A stretch of 11,011 bases of DNA from positions 1 through 11,011 of the forward strand of contig CAAGND010000159.1 in the NCBI GenBank assembly GCA_900771185.1. Reading direction: 5' to 3'. The stretch comes from Clostridia bacterium. Lineage in GTDB: Bacteria; Bacillota; Clostridia; Oscillospirales; Acutalibacteraceae. The position numbers were made by a program, and so were the translations under genes. A model generated the notes under the pieces. The model did no database searches. It was not told the origin of the DNA and was given only the letters and a program-made list of their open reading frames with translations. How positions within the stretch are numbered: position 1 is the stretch's first letter; each line of letters starts with the position of its first letter. Positions 1 to 7,506 of the stretch are shown in pieces.

Positions 1-527
1 AGGATGTCAGAAATGTCTGCCTTGACACTGCCGGGTCAAACGCGAGGGAGCCGAAAATCAGCCGCTCGCTGCTTGCGACCTTCTGTGACTATTATATCGA
101 ACGTGAGAGCGGGCATTGCTTTGTAGCCGTGGACACCCAGGAGGACAAAGCCGTTGGCTATATTCTCTGCGCTCCGTACTATTCGAGGTACAGCCGTATT
201 TTTCGTTCGGAATATATGCCGAGGGTTAAAGGCTGCGGCTTTGTGCCCGTTACGGAGGCTTGGGGCTCTCTGATAGTACCGTTTTTCTTCAAGAAAAAAT
301 ATCCCGCACATATGCATATAGATATCGAGCCGGGCTATCACCGCGCGGGGATAGGCACAAGGCTGATGAACACTCTGCTGGAGCATCTGAAAAACGAGGG
401 CGTCAGCGGTGTGATGCTTATTGTCGGAGAGGGCAACACCAATGCGCGCGCTTTCTATAAAAAGTGCGGCTTCGATGAGCTGTATGTCACAAAGTCGGGT
501 GTTGTCATGGCAAGAAAGGTGCGCTGA
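1..527 (+). CDS. GNAT-family N-acetyltransferase, 5' end missing
   Basis: This is a partial gene: the frame is open from base 3 to the left edge and ends at TGA 525-527, leaving 174 visible residues. The C-terminal half has the GNAT acetyl-CoA-binding pattern. A beta strand (HIDIEPGYHR) leads into HRAGIG, with His at the position usually held by Gln/Arg of the Q/R-x-x-G-x-G/A loop. A helix follows, and then the conserved N-x-x-A-x-x-F-Y-x-x-x-G-F block (NTNARAFYKKCGF). Members transfer an acetyl group from acetyl-CoA to an amine; the substrate cannot be told from sequence. The visible part begins DVRNVCL, which resembles the start of small clostridial GNAT proteins, so little is probably missing. 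A GTG at 129 could be called as a start, but the homology-like sequence upstream argues against it. The stop lies one base before the next ATG, indicating an operon. Confidence 0.85.
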   Translation, partial: DVRNVCLDTAGSNAREPKISRSLLATFCDYYIERESGHCFVAVDTQEDKAVGYILCAPYYSRYSRIFRSEYMPRVKGCGFVPVTEAWGSLIVPFFFKKKYPAHMHIDIEPGYHRAGIGTRLMNTLLEHLKNEGVSGVMLIVGEGNTNARAFYKKCGFDELYVTKSGVVMARKVR

Positions 528-528
528 G

Positions 529-1518
529 ATGGGGAGTAAACTGAAGCTTGCCGTTATCGGCACAGGCTGGATAGTTCAGAGCTTTATAGACGGGCTGGAA
601 TATGCTCCGGGGCTTGAGCTGTCAGCGGTATATTCCCGTTCATATGAGCGGGGCAGGGAGCTGGCAGAGAAAAACGGCGCTGGAACCGTCTTTACCTCCC
701 TTGACGAGCTGGCTCGGTCGGAGGTCGATTGCGTGTATATCGCGAGCCCGAATTCCCTGCACTATGAGCAGAGCAAAATGATGCTCAAGGCGGGCAAGCA
801 TGTCATCTGCGAAAAGCCTCTGACAGTCACTCCGGACGAGGCACGGGAGCTTATCGCTTTTGCGAAGGATAACGGGCTTGTGTATGTTGAAGCTATAATG
901 TATATGTTCTGCCCTGTCAGGGAGAAGCTGCACAAGGCGATAGAGGAGATAGGTGAAATTCGGAGCGCTCACTTTGACTTTTCGCAGTATTCGTCAAAAT
1001 ATCCGGCTTATATGCGGGGCGAACTGCCCAATATTTTCAACCCGAAGATGGCAACGGGGAGCCTGATGGATCTGGGTGTCTACTGTGTATATCCTGCCGT
1101 TGAGCTGTTCGGTGAGCCGGAAAAGCTGACGGCCATGTCGGATTTTCTTCAAAGCGGAGCGGACGCGGCAACAGCGGCCGTCATGAAATGCGCCAACACC
1201 CTTGTCAGCCTCACCTCATCAAAAACGGGTCAGGACTATGCCGGCTCGCAGATAATCGGTGAAAACGGGACGATAAAAATTTCCTCAATTTCAAAGCTTA
1301 CCGGCGTTGAGCTGCGCTTTAATGACGGCAGAGTCGTGCCCCTTTGCGGCGATACCCCCAAGGCGGAGCTTATGGGCAACGAGGCGAGAGGCTTTTATGA
1401 GTTGATAACCGAACCCGAAAAAAATGCCGAAAGGTACGAAGAACTGAATGCCGCCGCCCTCTCTGTCAGCCGCACAATGCAGAGGATAAGAGAGGCCGCG
1501 GGAATAAAATTTGATTAA
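529..1518 (+). CDS. Gfo/Idh/MocA-family NAD(P)-dependent oxidoreductase
   Basis: This 329-residue protein is the usual length for the family. The N-terminal Rossmann domain has the dinucleotide loop V-I-G-T-G-W (residues 9-14). The EKP motif at 95-97 supplies the family's catalytic/structural lysine. The C-terminal alpha/beta domain carries GSLMDLGVYCVYP (residues about 177-189), corresponding to the family's D-x-G-x-x motif. Tyr185 sits where many members have His, a pattern seen in the dihydrodiol-dehydrogenase-like branch. Members oxidise or reduce a sugar or cyclitol hydroxyl using NAD(P); the substrate here is unknown. The ATG at 529 was chosen because AAAGG (515-519) lies 9 bases upstream and the protein then begins right before the Rossmann strand. 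A frame extension back to 421 would overlap the GNAT gene and has no support. The neighbouring mannosidase and esterase suggest a carbohydrate substrate. Confidence 0.92.
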   Translation: MGSKLKLAVIGTGWIVQSFIDGLEYAPGLELSAVYSRSYERGRELAEKNGAGTVFTSLDELARSEVDCVYIASPNSLHYEQSKMMLKAGKHVICEKPLTVTPDEARELIAFAKDNGLVYVEAIMYMFCPVREKLHKAIEEIGEIRSAHFDFSQYSSKYPAYMRGELPNIFNPKMATGSLMDLGVYCVYPAVELFGEPEKLTAMSDFLQSGADAATAAVMKCANTLVSLTSSKTGQDYAGSQIIGENGTIKISSISKLTGVELRFNDGRVVPLCGDTPKAELMGNEARGFYELITEPEKNAERYEELNAAALSVSRTMQRIREAAGIKFD

Positions 1519-1530
1519 GGATGAGTGCTT

Positions 1531-1950
1531 GTGATTTTCAAAAAAACGAACGGCGCATATGCCGTCAGACTTGACCCGGGCGAGGAGATAATTGCGTCAC
1601 TTAAAAATCTCTGCGAGCGGGAAAATATCGCCTTTGCGGAAGTTTCGGCGATAGGAGCTGTTGACAGGGCGGTCGTGGGGCTATATAATCTCACAGAACG
1701 CAAATATCACAGCAAAACATTTGAGGAACCGCTGGAGCTCGTCTCCCTGCTCGGCAATGTCAGCCGTAAGGATGGGGAAGTCTATATACACCTTCACGCC
1801 GCTTTTGCGGATGAGCAGTGCAGGACTGTCGGCGGCCACCTCAACGAGGCTGTCATAAGCGGCACCTGCGAGATGTTTGTCAAACCTCTTGACGGTGAAA
1901 TGAACCGAAGAGTCTGTGAAAAAACCGGACTTAATATTTTTGATATATGA
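1531..1950 (+). CDS. PPC/DUF296-domain protein
   Basis: This 139-residue protein is a single PPC (plants and prokaryotes conserved, DUF296) domain, with no room for a separate DNA-binding AT-hook. It has the typical opening (AVRLDPGEEIIASLKNLCERENI), then A-x-x-x-x-I-G-A-V (residues 36-44). The conserved H-x-H (His87, His89) and G-G-H (His103) follow; in bacterial members these histidines are thought to bind a metal. Known bacterial PPC proteins form small trimers and their function is mostly unsettled; the plant relatives with AT-hooks are DNA-binding. The GTG start at 1531 was chosen because AAGGA (1517-1521) is 9 bases upstream; a GTG at 1525 would sit only 3 bases from it. Its TGA overlaps the next gene's ATG as ATGA, so the two are probably translationally coupled. 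Confidence 0.85.
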   Translation: MIFKKTNGAYAVRLDPGEEIIASLKNLCERENIAFAEVSAIGAVDRAVVGLYNLTERKYHSKTFEEPLELVSLLGNVSRKDGEVYIHLHAAFADEQCRTVGGHLNEAVISGTCEMFVKPLDGEMNRRVCEKTGLNIFDI

Positions 1951-2627
1951 ACATTAACGATGAACTCAGAGAATATCTGCTCTCACAGGGAGCAAGCGAC
2001 GTGGGCTTTGCTCATATAGACGACGGCGATTTCGGTGAATGTAAAACCGCCGTGTCGATAGTCGTTAGGCTCTCCGATGCCATTGTGGAGGAGATAGACG
2101 GCGCGCCGACACACACATATTTCAGCCATTACAGGGCTGTCAACGCATTTATCGACCGGCTGGAGCTTGAGTGCGGTCTGTTTTTGCAGAGCAGGGGATT
2201 TCGTTATATCACCGTTGCGGCGTCGCAGTCGGTGAACGACAAGGGATGGAACTACTGCGGGAGATATTCGCACAAAAAGGCCGCGCGTCTGGCAGGGCTC
2301 GGCTCGGTGGGCAAAAACTCGCTGTTCCTCCACAGGGATTTCGGCGCGAGAGTGCGGCTCGGCACAGTGATGACCGATATGCCGCTTTTTGAGGAGCCTG
2401 TTCTTCTTCCGTCGCCCTGCACCGGCTGCGGACTGTGCGTCAAAAGCTGCCCCGCCGGTGCCATAACAGGCAGGGATTGGAGCGAGGGTATTGACCGCAG
2501 CGAGATTTTCGATCCGCAGAAATGCAGCGAATATATGAAACGGAACTTTCAGCACATCGGCAGGGGCGCAGTGTGCGGAATTTGTATGAGGGTATGTCCT
2601 GCAAATCGCAAATTATCCGAAGGGTAA
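1947..2627 (+). CDS. QueG-like protein with two [4Fe-4S] clusters
   Basis: This 226-residue protein ends in a bacterial-ferredoxin-like double cluster domain. The first cysteine run is C158, C161, C164 and C168-P. The second set is C193, C210, C213 and C217-P. The middle contains A-G-L-G-S-V-G-K-N-S-L (about 116-126) and an LGTVMTDMPL segment, both characteristic of epoxyqueuosine reductase (QueG, COG1600). QueG itself is about 310-390 residues and reduces epoxyqueuosine in tRNA using cobalamin. This protein is shorter, has no C-terminal HEAT-like extension, and lacks the V-D-S/T-x-P-x-L-E segment that precedes the A-G-L-G motif in QueG. It is therefore better treated as a QueG-related electron-transfer or reductase protein of unknown substrate. 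It starts inside the stop of the PPC gene (ATGA) and has no clear Shine-Dalgarno of its own, consistent with coupled translation. Confidence 0.82.
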   Translation: MNINDELREYLLSQGASDVGFAHIDDGDFGECKTAVSIVVRLSDAIVEEIDGAPTHTYFSHYRAVNAFIDRLELECGLFLQSRGFRYITVAASQSVNDKGWNYCGRYSHKKAARLAGLGSVGKNSLFLHRDFGARVRLGTVMTDMPLFEEPVLLPSPCTGCGLCVKSCPAGAITGRDWSEGIDRSEIFDPQKCSEYMKRNFQHIGRGAVCGICMRVCPANRKLSEG

Positions 2628-2642
2628 TCATTGGTTACTAAA
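2624..2642. promoter_or_regulatory. Inverted repeat and GGTTACTAAA motif upstream of the mannosidase
   Basis: GTAATCA (2624-2630) and TGGTTAC (2632-2638) form a 7-bp inverted repeat around one central base, with 6 of 7 pairs matching. It overlaps the preceding gene's TAA. GGTTACTAAA (2633-2642) recurs at 5804-5813 before the next gene. The symmetry and size resemble an operator for a LacI-type repressor, but no regulator gene is visible in the window. This is inferred from pattern only. Confidence 0.3.
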
Positions 2643-2663
2643 GCGGAAAAAAATAAATTTTTT

Positions 2664-2669
2664 GGAGAG
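2664..2669 (+). promoter_or_regulatory. Shine-Dalgarno that sets the mannosidase start
   Basis: GGAGAG is followed immediately by an in-frame ATG at 2670 and by a second ATG at 2676. Only the second has workable spacing (6 bases after GGAGAG). This selects 2676 over 2670, and over the TTG at 2631. Confidence 0.65.
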
Positions 2670-2675
2670 ATGTCA

Positions 2676-5600
2676 ATGCTGGATGTCAAACAGACCGAGA
2701 GAATGCTCAACAAGCTCAGACGCTTTGAGAATGTTGTTGAGCCGATGGTTTTTGAAAAGGTCGGCGAGGCGGCTTCGGTGAGCGCCTTTGCCACCACAGA
2801 GCAGTTTCATTCAATACCGGACAGGAGCCTGTTCGACCCGATAGACAAGGGGTATAAGTGGGGCGAGGAGAGCGGCTACTGCTGGTTCAAAACCGATTTT
2901 ATTGTTCCCGATGAGCTTGACGGCAAGGATATTTTTATCCGTCCGCGCATATCGGGCTATGAGGCAATGCTGTGGGTGGACGGCGTGCCGTTCGGAACCT
3001 TCTGCACCAAGATAGTTTTCACGGGTCACGGCAATCACTATTGCGACCTGCTCAGAAAGAGCGCGAAAGCCGGCGAACATATAGAGATAGCGATAGAGTA
3101 TTATGCCGGTCACTCCTATAAGGGCTGCGCCCCGGAGGAAAATGTTCCCATGCTCAAATATGATTATTCATATGAGGGCATTGACTTCTGTGTCAAAAAC
3201 TATGCCGCGCAGGAGTTCTATTTTGACCTGCGTACCCTCAACCAGCTCGCCGAGTCGCTTCCGGAGGACTCTTTCCGCAGGGCTTCGGTGATAAATGAGC
3301 TTTCAAATGTTTTCAAAACGGTGTATCAGTCCGTTGACGATGTCCCTCGTGATGAGTTCATGGCGGCGCTTGAGGCGGCAAAGCCCTATATGAAAAAAGC
3401 TCTCGGCGTCAAAAACGGACCCGAGGCTCCAAAGGCCGGGATTATAGGTCATTCTCATATGGATACGGCATGGCTCTGGCACGTCGGCGAGACGGTCAAA
3501 AAATGTGCCAGAACCTATTCGAATGTGCTCTCTCTAATGGAGCAGTATCCCGAATACAAATTCATTCAAAGCTCCTCGTGCCACAGTGATTTTATCAGAC
3601 GTAACTATCCGGAGCTTTTCAAGCGTATACAGCAGAAGGTCAGCGAGGGCAGATATGAGCCCAACGGCGGCGTATGGGTCGAGTGCGACTGCAACATAAC
3701 CTCAGGTGAGTCCATGGTTCGCCAGTTCCTCTGGGGTCAGCGCTTCACAAGAAAGTATTTCGACTATACCTCAAACTGCTTCTGGCTGCCCGACACTTTC
3801 GGTTACAGCGCCGCCATACCGCAGATTATGAAGGGCTGCGGCGTCGACTATTTCCTCACCACCAAAATCGACTGGAACGACACCAACACTTTCCCGATAG
3901 ACACTTTCTATTGGCAGGGCATTGACGGGACTAAGGTGTTCACTCATTTCAACCGCACACACATCTGGCCTGACGCCGAGGATCTGATGACCTATGTCGC
4001 CGGCGTGCCGGGCAAAAAGGATGTCTGCATAAAGGACAAGAGAGTCACCGACAAGCGTATTATCTCTTACGGCTACGGAGACGGAGGCGGCGGTCCTCAG
4101 TTTGAGATGATAGAGGCGGCGCGCCGCTGTGAGGATCTCAACGGCTGCCCGAAAGCGGAGCATGTCCTTGTGGGCGATTATATGAAAGAGATAGAACGCG
4201 ATGCCGTTGACCCCGATACATATTCGGGCGAGCTTTATCTTGAGCTGCACAGAGGAACGCTCACGAATCAGCACACAATCAAACGAAACAACCGCAAAGC
4301 GGAGCTCAAACTCCGTGACCTTGAGATTCTGACAGTCGGTGAAGCTGTCAGAAATGACAAGGCGGCGCTCAATGATGAGATTCAGCCGCTCTATGAAACT
4401 CTTCTCATGAACCAGTTCCACGATATTCTTCCCGGAACATGTATTCCGAGAGCGCACGAGGAGTCGAGAGCGCAGACCACGGCGCTTATCAATACCGCGA
4501 ACGAGCTTATCGCATCGCTGTCAAAGGGCGAGGGCACGGATGAGCTGACTCTCACAAACACACTGTCATTTGATCGCGATGATGTTGTCATTGTTGATTA
4601 TAACGGAAAAATAGCTGAGGGCGGCTATCCGCAGCAGGTTTATACCGACCTTGACGGCAAAAAGAAACTTCTCATCGGCGGGGTCAAAATTCCCGCGTTC
4701 TCAAGTGTAACACTTAAAATGACAGACGGAGAGCCGCAGGGCGAGAGCAGGGTCATGGCCGACATGGAAAGCGTTTCAACCCCGTTTGCTCAAATCCGTT
4801 TCGATGAAAAGGGAAGAATCAACTCCTTTGTTGACAAACGCGCGGACCGCGAGCTCTGCGGCGAGGGCTATGCGCTCAACACCTTCCTTATGGCGGAGGA
4901 TTATCCCAACGCATGGGACAACTGGGATGTCGATGCCGATATCGAGATGAAATATGAGGACTGCTCATCACTTCTGAGCCGTGAGATAATATCAGTCGGC
5001 GCGGTTGCCGCGATAATCCGCAGCAAGTATAAGCTCAGCGAAAAGTCAACCGTGACACAGGACGCTTTCTATTTTGCGGACAGCGCGGAGGTTCGTTTTG
5101 ACACGCTGATAAACTGGCAGGATAATCACCGCTTCCTCAAGACGGCGTTCGACACCTCCGTTATGCAGGATTTCGCACGCTTCGAGGTTCAGTTTGGCAA
5201 CGTCAAGCGTCCCACTACCCGCAACAACAGCGTTGAAAAGGCAAAGTTTGAAGTTCTCAATCACAAATATACCGACCTTTCCGAAACCCGCTTCGGTGTC
5301 TCAATACTCAACGACTGCAAATACGGCATATCCGTCAACGGCGGTCAGATGAGGCTCTCGCTTCACAAGGGAGGTCTGCGCCCCGACTTCAAGGGCGACA
5401 GAGGCCAGCACCGCTGTGTCTATTCCTTCCTCCCGCACGACTGCGGCTTTGACACGAAGTCTGTCATTCGCCCCGCTTATGAACTCAACGTTCCGGTTGT
5501 TGTGAGCGAGGGCAGATATGAGGCAAAACAGCTCGTCAGAGTCTCTGAGGATAACATTATTGTTGAGACGATAAAGCCCTGCGAGGACTGCGAGCGCGCG

Positions 5601-5786
5601 TTTATCGTGCGTATGTATGAGGCGGAGGGAACCTATACAAGAAGCCGTGTGAGCTTCTTTGATGGAGCCCGAAAAGCCGCCGTCACGAATATGCTCGAGG
5701 AGGAGCAGGAGGTTATAGAGAATCTTGACGACGCCACCCTCTCCTTCCGCCCGTTTGAGATAAAGACCTTGAAGGTCACATATTAA
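2676..5786 (+). CDS. Glycoside hydrolase family 38 alpha-mannosidase
   Basis: This 1036-residue enzyme (from ATG 2676) is of normal length for bacterial GH38. It is a retaining, zinc-dependent alpha-mannosidase that hydrolyses terminal alpha-mannosyl residues. Residues about 1-250 form an N-terminal beta-rich domain. The catalytic barrel begins with G-H-S-H-M-D-T-A-W (His259, His261, Asp263). His261 and Asp263 correspond to the zinc ligands of the family's H-x-D motif. Asp373 in F-W-L-P-D-T-F-G-Y is the expected nucleophile and zinc ligand, and His582 in N-Q-F-H-D-I-L-P-G-T is the fourth ligand. GYGDGGGGP lies between them. The remaining ~400 residues are the C-terminal beta-sandwich domains. 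There is no signal peptide, so it should act on imported mannosides in the cytoplasm. The exact linkage preference, or a mannosylglycerate-type substrate, cannot be decided from sequence. Confidence 0.95.
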   Translation: MLDVKQTERMLNKLRRFENVVEPMVFEKVGEAASVSAFATTEQFHSIPDRSLFDPIDKGYKWGEESGYCWFKTDFIVPDELDGKDIFIRPRISGYEAMLWVDGVPFGTFCTKIVFTGHGNHYCDLLRKSAKAGEHIEIAIEYYAGHSYKGCAPEENVPMLKYDYSYEGIDFCVKNYAAQEFYFDLRTLNQLAESLPEDSFRRASVINELSNVFKTVYQSVDDVPRDEFMAALEAAKPYMKKALGVKNGPEAPKAGIIGHSHMDTAWLWHVGETVKKCARTYSNVLSLMEQYPEYKFIQSSSCHSDFIRRNYPELFKRIQQKVSEGRYEPNGGVWVECDCNITSGESMVRQFLWGQRFTRKYFDYTSNCFWLPDTFGYSAAIPQIMKGCGVDYFLTTKIDWNDTNTFPIDTFYWQGIDGTKVFTHFNRTHIWPDAEDLMTYVAGVPGKKDVCIKDKRVTDKRIISYGYGDGGGGPQFEMIEAARRCEDLNGCPKAEHVLVGDYMKEIERDAVDPDTYSGELYLELHRGTLTNQHTIKRNNRKAELKLRDLEILTVGEAVRNDKAALNDEIQPLYETLLMNQFHDILPGTCIPRAHEESRAQTTALINTANELIASLSKGEGTDELTLTNTLSFDRDDVVIVDYNGKIAEGGYPQQVYTDLDGKKKLLIGGVKIPAFSSVTLKMTDGEPQGESRVMADMESVSTPFAQIRFDEKGRINSFVDKRADRELCGEGYALNTFLMAEDYPNAWDNWDVDADIEMKYEDCSSLLSREIISVGAVAAIIRSKYKLSEKSTVTQDAFYFADSAEVRFDTLINWQDNHRFLKTAFDTSVMQDFARFEVQFGNVKRPTTRNNSVEKAKFEVLNHKYTDLSETRFGVSILNDCKYGISVNGGQMRLSLHKGGLRPDFKGDRGQHRCVYSFLPHDCGFDTKSVIRPAYELNVPVVVSEGRYEAKQLVRVSEDNIIVETIKPCEDCERAFIVRMYEAEGTYTRSRVSFFDGARKAAVTNMLEEEQEVIENLDDATLSFRPFEIKTLKVTY

Positions 5787-5803
5787 TAATCGACTTGATA
5801 AAC

Positions 5804-5813
5804 GGTTACTAAA
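5804..5813. repeat. Second copy of the GGTTACTAAA motif
   Basis: GGTTACTAAA here matches 2633-2642 exactly. It sits in the 40-base spacer between the mannosidase stop and the esterase start, just before the AAGGG ribosome binding site (5813-5817). The surrounding dyad (GATAAAC-G-GTTACTA) is weak, with about 4 of 7 pairs, so it may be half a site or chance. Confidence 0.3.
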
Positions 5814-5826
5814 AGGGTGATTTGAA

Positions 5827-6564
5827 ATGCTGACAGAGAAGATAAATCTTGGCGAAAATCCCGGCGTTACTCTCACAACCTATATTCTCGATTCCTCGCC
5901 TGAAATGCCGAATATGCTCAAGCGTCCCGCTGTGCTCGTGATACCTGGCGGAGCGTATAAGATGTGCTCGGACAGGGAGGCGGAGCCTATAGCGATGGCG
6001 TTTGCGGCTCAGGGCTATAACGCCTTTGTCCTGAGGTACAGTGTGGGAGCGGACAAGAGCTTTGAAACCTCGCTCCGTGATGCCGAAACAGCGCTTGGCA
6101 TGATATATGACCGCGCGGAGGAGTGGAATGTCCTCGAGGACAAGGTGGCGGTTATCGGCTTCTCCGCGGGCGGGCACCTCGCCGCCGCCCTCTCAACAAT
6201 GGGCAGTGTGCGCCCGGCGGCGTGCCTGCTGGGCTATCCGTGCATACTGGAGGAGATAAGCGAGATACTCGCCTTTCCCGTGCCGGGTCTTGACAAAAAG
6301 GTGGACGGCAAAACCCCGCCGACCTTCATCTTCGCAAGCTCGCAGGATAAGACCGTGCCGATAATCAATTCTGTAAAATATGCCGCAGCCCTCGCGGAGC
6401 ATAAGGTGCCGTTCGAGATGCACATCTTTGAACGCGGCTGGCACGGATTTTCGCTGTGCACCCCGCATGTCTGCGCCGCACCCGAGTCGGTCGAGGAAAA
6501 CAAACACGCATCACAGTGGTTCAGGCTTTGTATGGACTGGCTGAATGATACATTTTCAATGTAA
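5827..6564 (+). CDS. Alpha/beta-hydrolase esterase (BD-FAE/acetyl-xylan-esterase-like)
   Basis: This 245-residue protein is a complete, compact alpha/beta hydrolase. PGGAY (residues 40-44) provides the oxyanion-hole strand-loop, equivalent to H-G-G-G in related esterases. G-F-S-A-G-G-H carries the nucleophile Ser113, and S-S-Q-D-K-T-V-P the acid Asp174. G-W-H-G-F-S carries the base His206. The triad spacing fits the small carbohydrate-esterase group that removes acetyl or other acyl groups from plant or microbial glycans. Peptidase or lactonase activity is possible but less likely. No signal peptide is visible, suggesting action on imported, acylated oligosaccharides. The start at 5827 has AAGGG 9 bases upstream. 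It follows the mannosidase by 40 bases with no terminator between them, so the two are probably co-transcribed and may work on the same substrate. Confidence 0.88.
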   Translation: MLTEKINLGENPGVTLTTYILDSSPEMPNMLKRPAVLVIPGGAYKMCSDREAEPIAMAFAAQGYNAFVLRYSVGADKSFETSLRDAETALGMIYDRAEEWNVLEDKVAVIGFSAGGHLAAALSTMGSVRPAACLLGYPCILEEISEILAFPVPGLDKKVDGKTPPTFIFASSQDKTVPIINSVKYAAALAEHKVPFEMHIFERGWHGFSLCTPHVCAAPESVEENKHASQWFRLCMDWLNDTFSM

Positions 6565-6571
6565 AATAACA

Positions 6572-6601
6572 AGAGGCGGACTGGTTTATCAGTCCGCCTC
6601 T
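6572..6601. terminator. Bidirectional Rho-independent terminator
   Basis: AGAGGCGGACTG (6572-6583) pairs perfectly over 12 bp with CAGTCCGCCTCT (6590-6601) around a 6-base loop. It lies between the convergent esterase and TIM-barrel genes. On the minus strand the tail reads TGTTATTTTAC, reasonably U-rich. On the plus strand the tail (GTTCACTTG) is poor, so termination is probably better for the minus-strand gene. Confidence 0.8.
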
Positions 6602-6642
6602 GTTCACTTGTGGAGCTTATTTTTGGCTTGCTTGCTCATCAC

Positions 6643-7506
6643 TCACAGCCCAATCATATCTCGCAGCTCCGCCGCCAAATCGCAGTACATTCTCACGGCG
6701 TTGATGAGCGCCCTGCGCGGCAGACTTTCGATTAATCCGTCAGCTTCAAGCGTGAGGTCGCCTGAATAGTCTATGTCGTGCAGAGCTTTCGCAATCTCAG
6801 CCCAGTCAAGGTCCATTGTCATTGGCGGCATGTGCATATCATCAATGTAATCGTTGTCGTGGACGTGCAGAGCCGTGAGCCTGTCGTGACCGAGAACCCT
6901 TATCGCATGAGGCGCGTCGTCACCGACAAGACCGCTGTGACCGATGTCGAGGCAGACGGTGAAATATTTCGGGTCGAGCGCGTCAACATAGTCCGCCAAA
7001 TCCTCGCCGAAACTGCAAACATTCGCCTTTTTCACCCGCCTTTTCGGGTCGTAGCAGAACATGTTTTCAAGCGCTATCTTGGTGCCGTATTCCTCACAAA
7101 GGGGCTTGAGGCTGTTATAAAAATCAATGTTGAACTGCTTCTGGTCAACTCCGTCGGGGCAGGCGGTCGGATGCACGATTATCTGTTCCGCACCGATTTT
7201 TCCCGCAATGCGCACCGCCGCCTGGATTTTCGGGAGAATCATGGCGTTATAGTCGTCCTGACCGAAGCGGTAGGAGGGAAACGGAGCGTGAGCCTGGTTA
7301 AAGGGCGTGCCGTATTTTTCACTTGCCTCCAGCAGTTTTTGAACAAGTTCATCCTCGCTCATGGCATTGAAAAATATATCAGGGTCACGGTTCATCCAGA
7401 ACATGGAGAAGTCAACGGCGTCAAAGCCCGCTTCACTCAAAATTTTCATGCCCTCGTCAATTCCAAACTGTGAGAAAATGGTGTCTGTCTGTGTTGAAAT
7501 TCTCAT
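6643..7506 (-). CDS. TIM-barrel sugar phosphate isomerase/epimerase-family protein
   Basis: This 287-residue protein has the xylose isomerase-like / AP-endonuclease-2 TIM-barrel fold found in sugar isomerases, epimerases and inosose dehydratase-like enzymes. It opens with M-R-I-S-T-Q-T and a G-F-D-A-V-D-F strand. Expected metal ligands are visible: Glu147 in A-L-E-N, Asp187 and His190 in C-L-D-I-G-H, the H-V-H-D-N-D cluster (His214, His216) and Glu254 in L-T-L-E-A-D-G. His73 (Q-A-H-A-P-F) is also typical. The family uses a divalent metal to rearrange sugars or cyclitols; the substrate is not deducible. It is transcribed toward the esterase and away from addB, as a single gene within this window. 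The ATG at 7504-7506 fits the family's N-terminus. The Shine-Dalgarno is displaced by a hairpin (listed separately). Confidence 0.9.
   Translation of the reverse strand: MRISTQTDTIFSQFGIDEGMKILSEAGFDAVDFSMFWMNRDPDIFFNAMSEDELVQKLLEASEKYGTPFNQAHAPFPSYRFGQDDYNAMILPKIQAAVRIAGKIGAEQIIVHPTACPDGVDQKQFNIDFYNSLKPLCEEYGTKIALENMFCYDPKRRVKKANVCSFGEDLADYVDALDPKYFTVCLDIGHSGLVGDDAPHAIRVLGHDRLTALHVHDNDYIDDMHMPPMTMDLDWAEIAKALHDIDYSGDLTLEADGLIESLPRRALINAVRMYCDLAAELRDMIGL

Noticed and set aside
421..528. 36-codon upstream extension of the oxidoreductase
   Set aside because: It overlaps the GNAT gene out of frame, lacks Rossmann-like sequence, and the ATG at 529 has a proper ribosome binding site right before the dinucleotide loop.
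2631..2659. Possible promoter TTGGTT / TAAATT before the mannosidase
   Set aside because: The spacing is 17 bases, but only 3 of 6 and 4 of 6 positions match, in A/T-rich sequence. This is too weak to annotate.
2631..2675. TTG 2631 or ATG 2670 as the mannosidase start
   Set aside because: TTG 2631 has no well-placed ribosome binding site, and ATG 2670 directly abuts GGAGAG. Only ATG 2676 has normal spacing.
3771..4457. Long antisense reading frame (228 codons) inside the mannosidase
   Set aside because: The plus-strand frame encodes unmistakable GH38 catalytic sequence here. The antisense frame shows no recognisable motif, and such shadows are common in coding sequence of this composition. 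The same holds for the antisense frames at 36-563, 1983-2555 and 5301-5876.
6778..7473. 231-codon plus-strand frame opposite the TIM-barrel gene
   Set aside because: It is a shadow: the minus strand has complete family motifs and metal ligands, and the plus-strand product resembles nothing recognisable.
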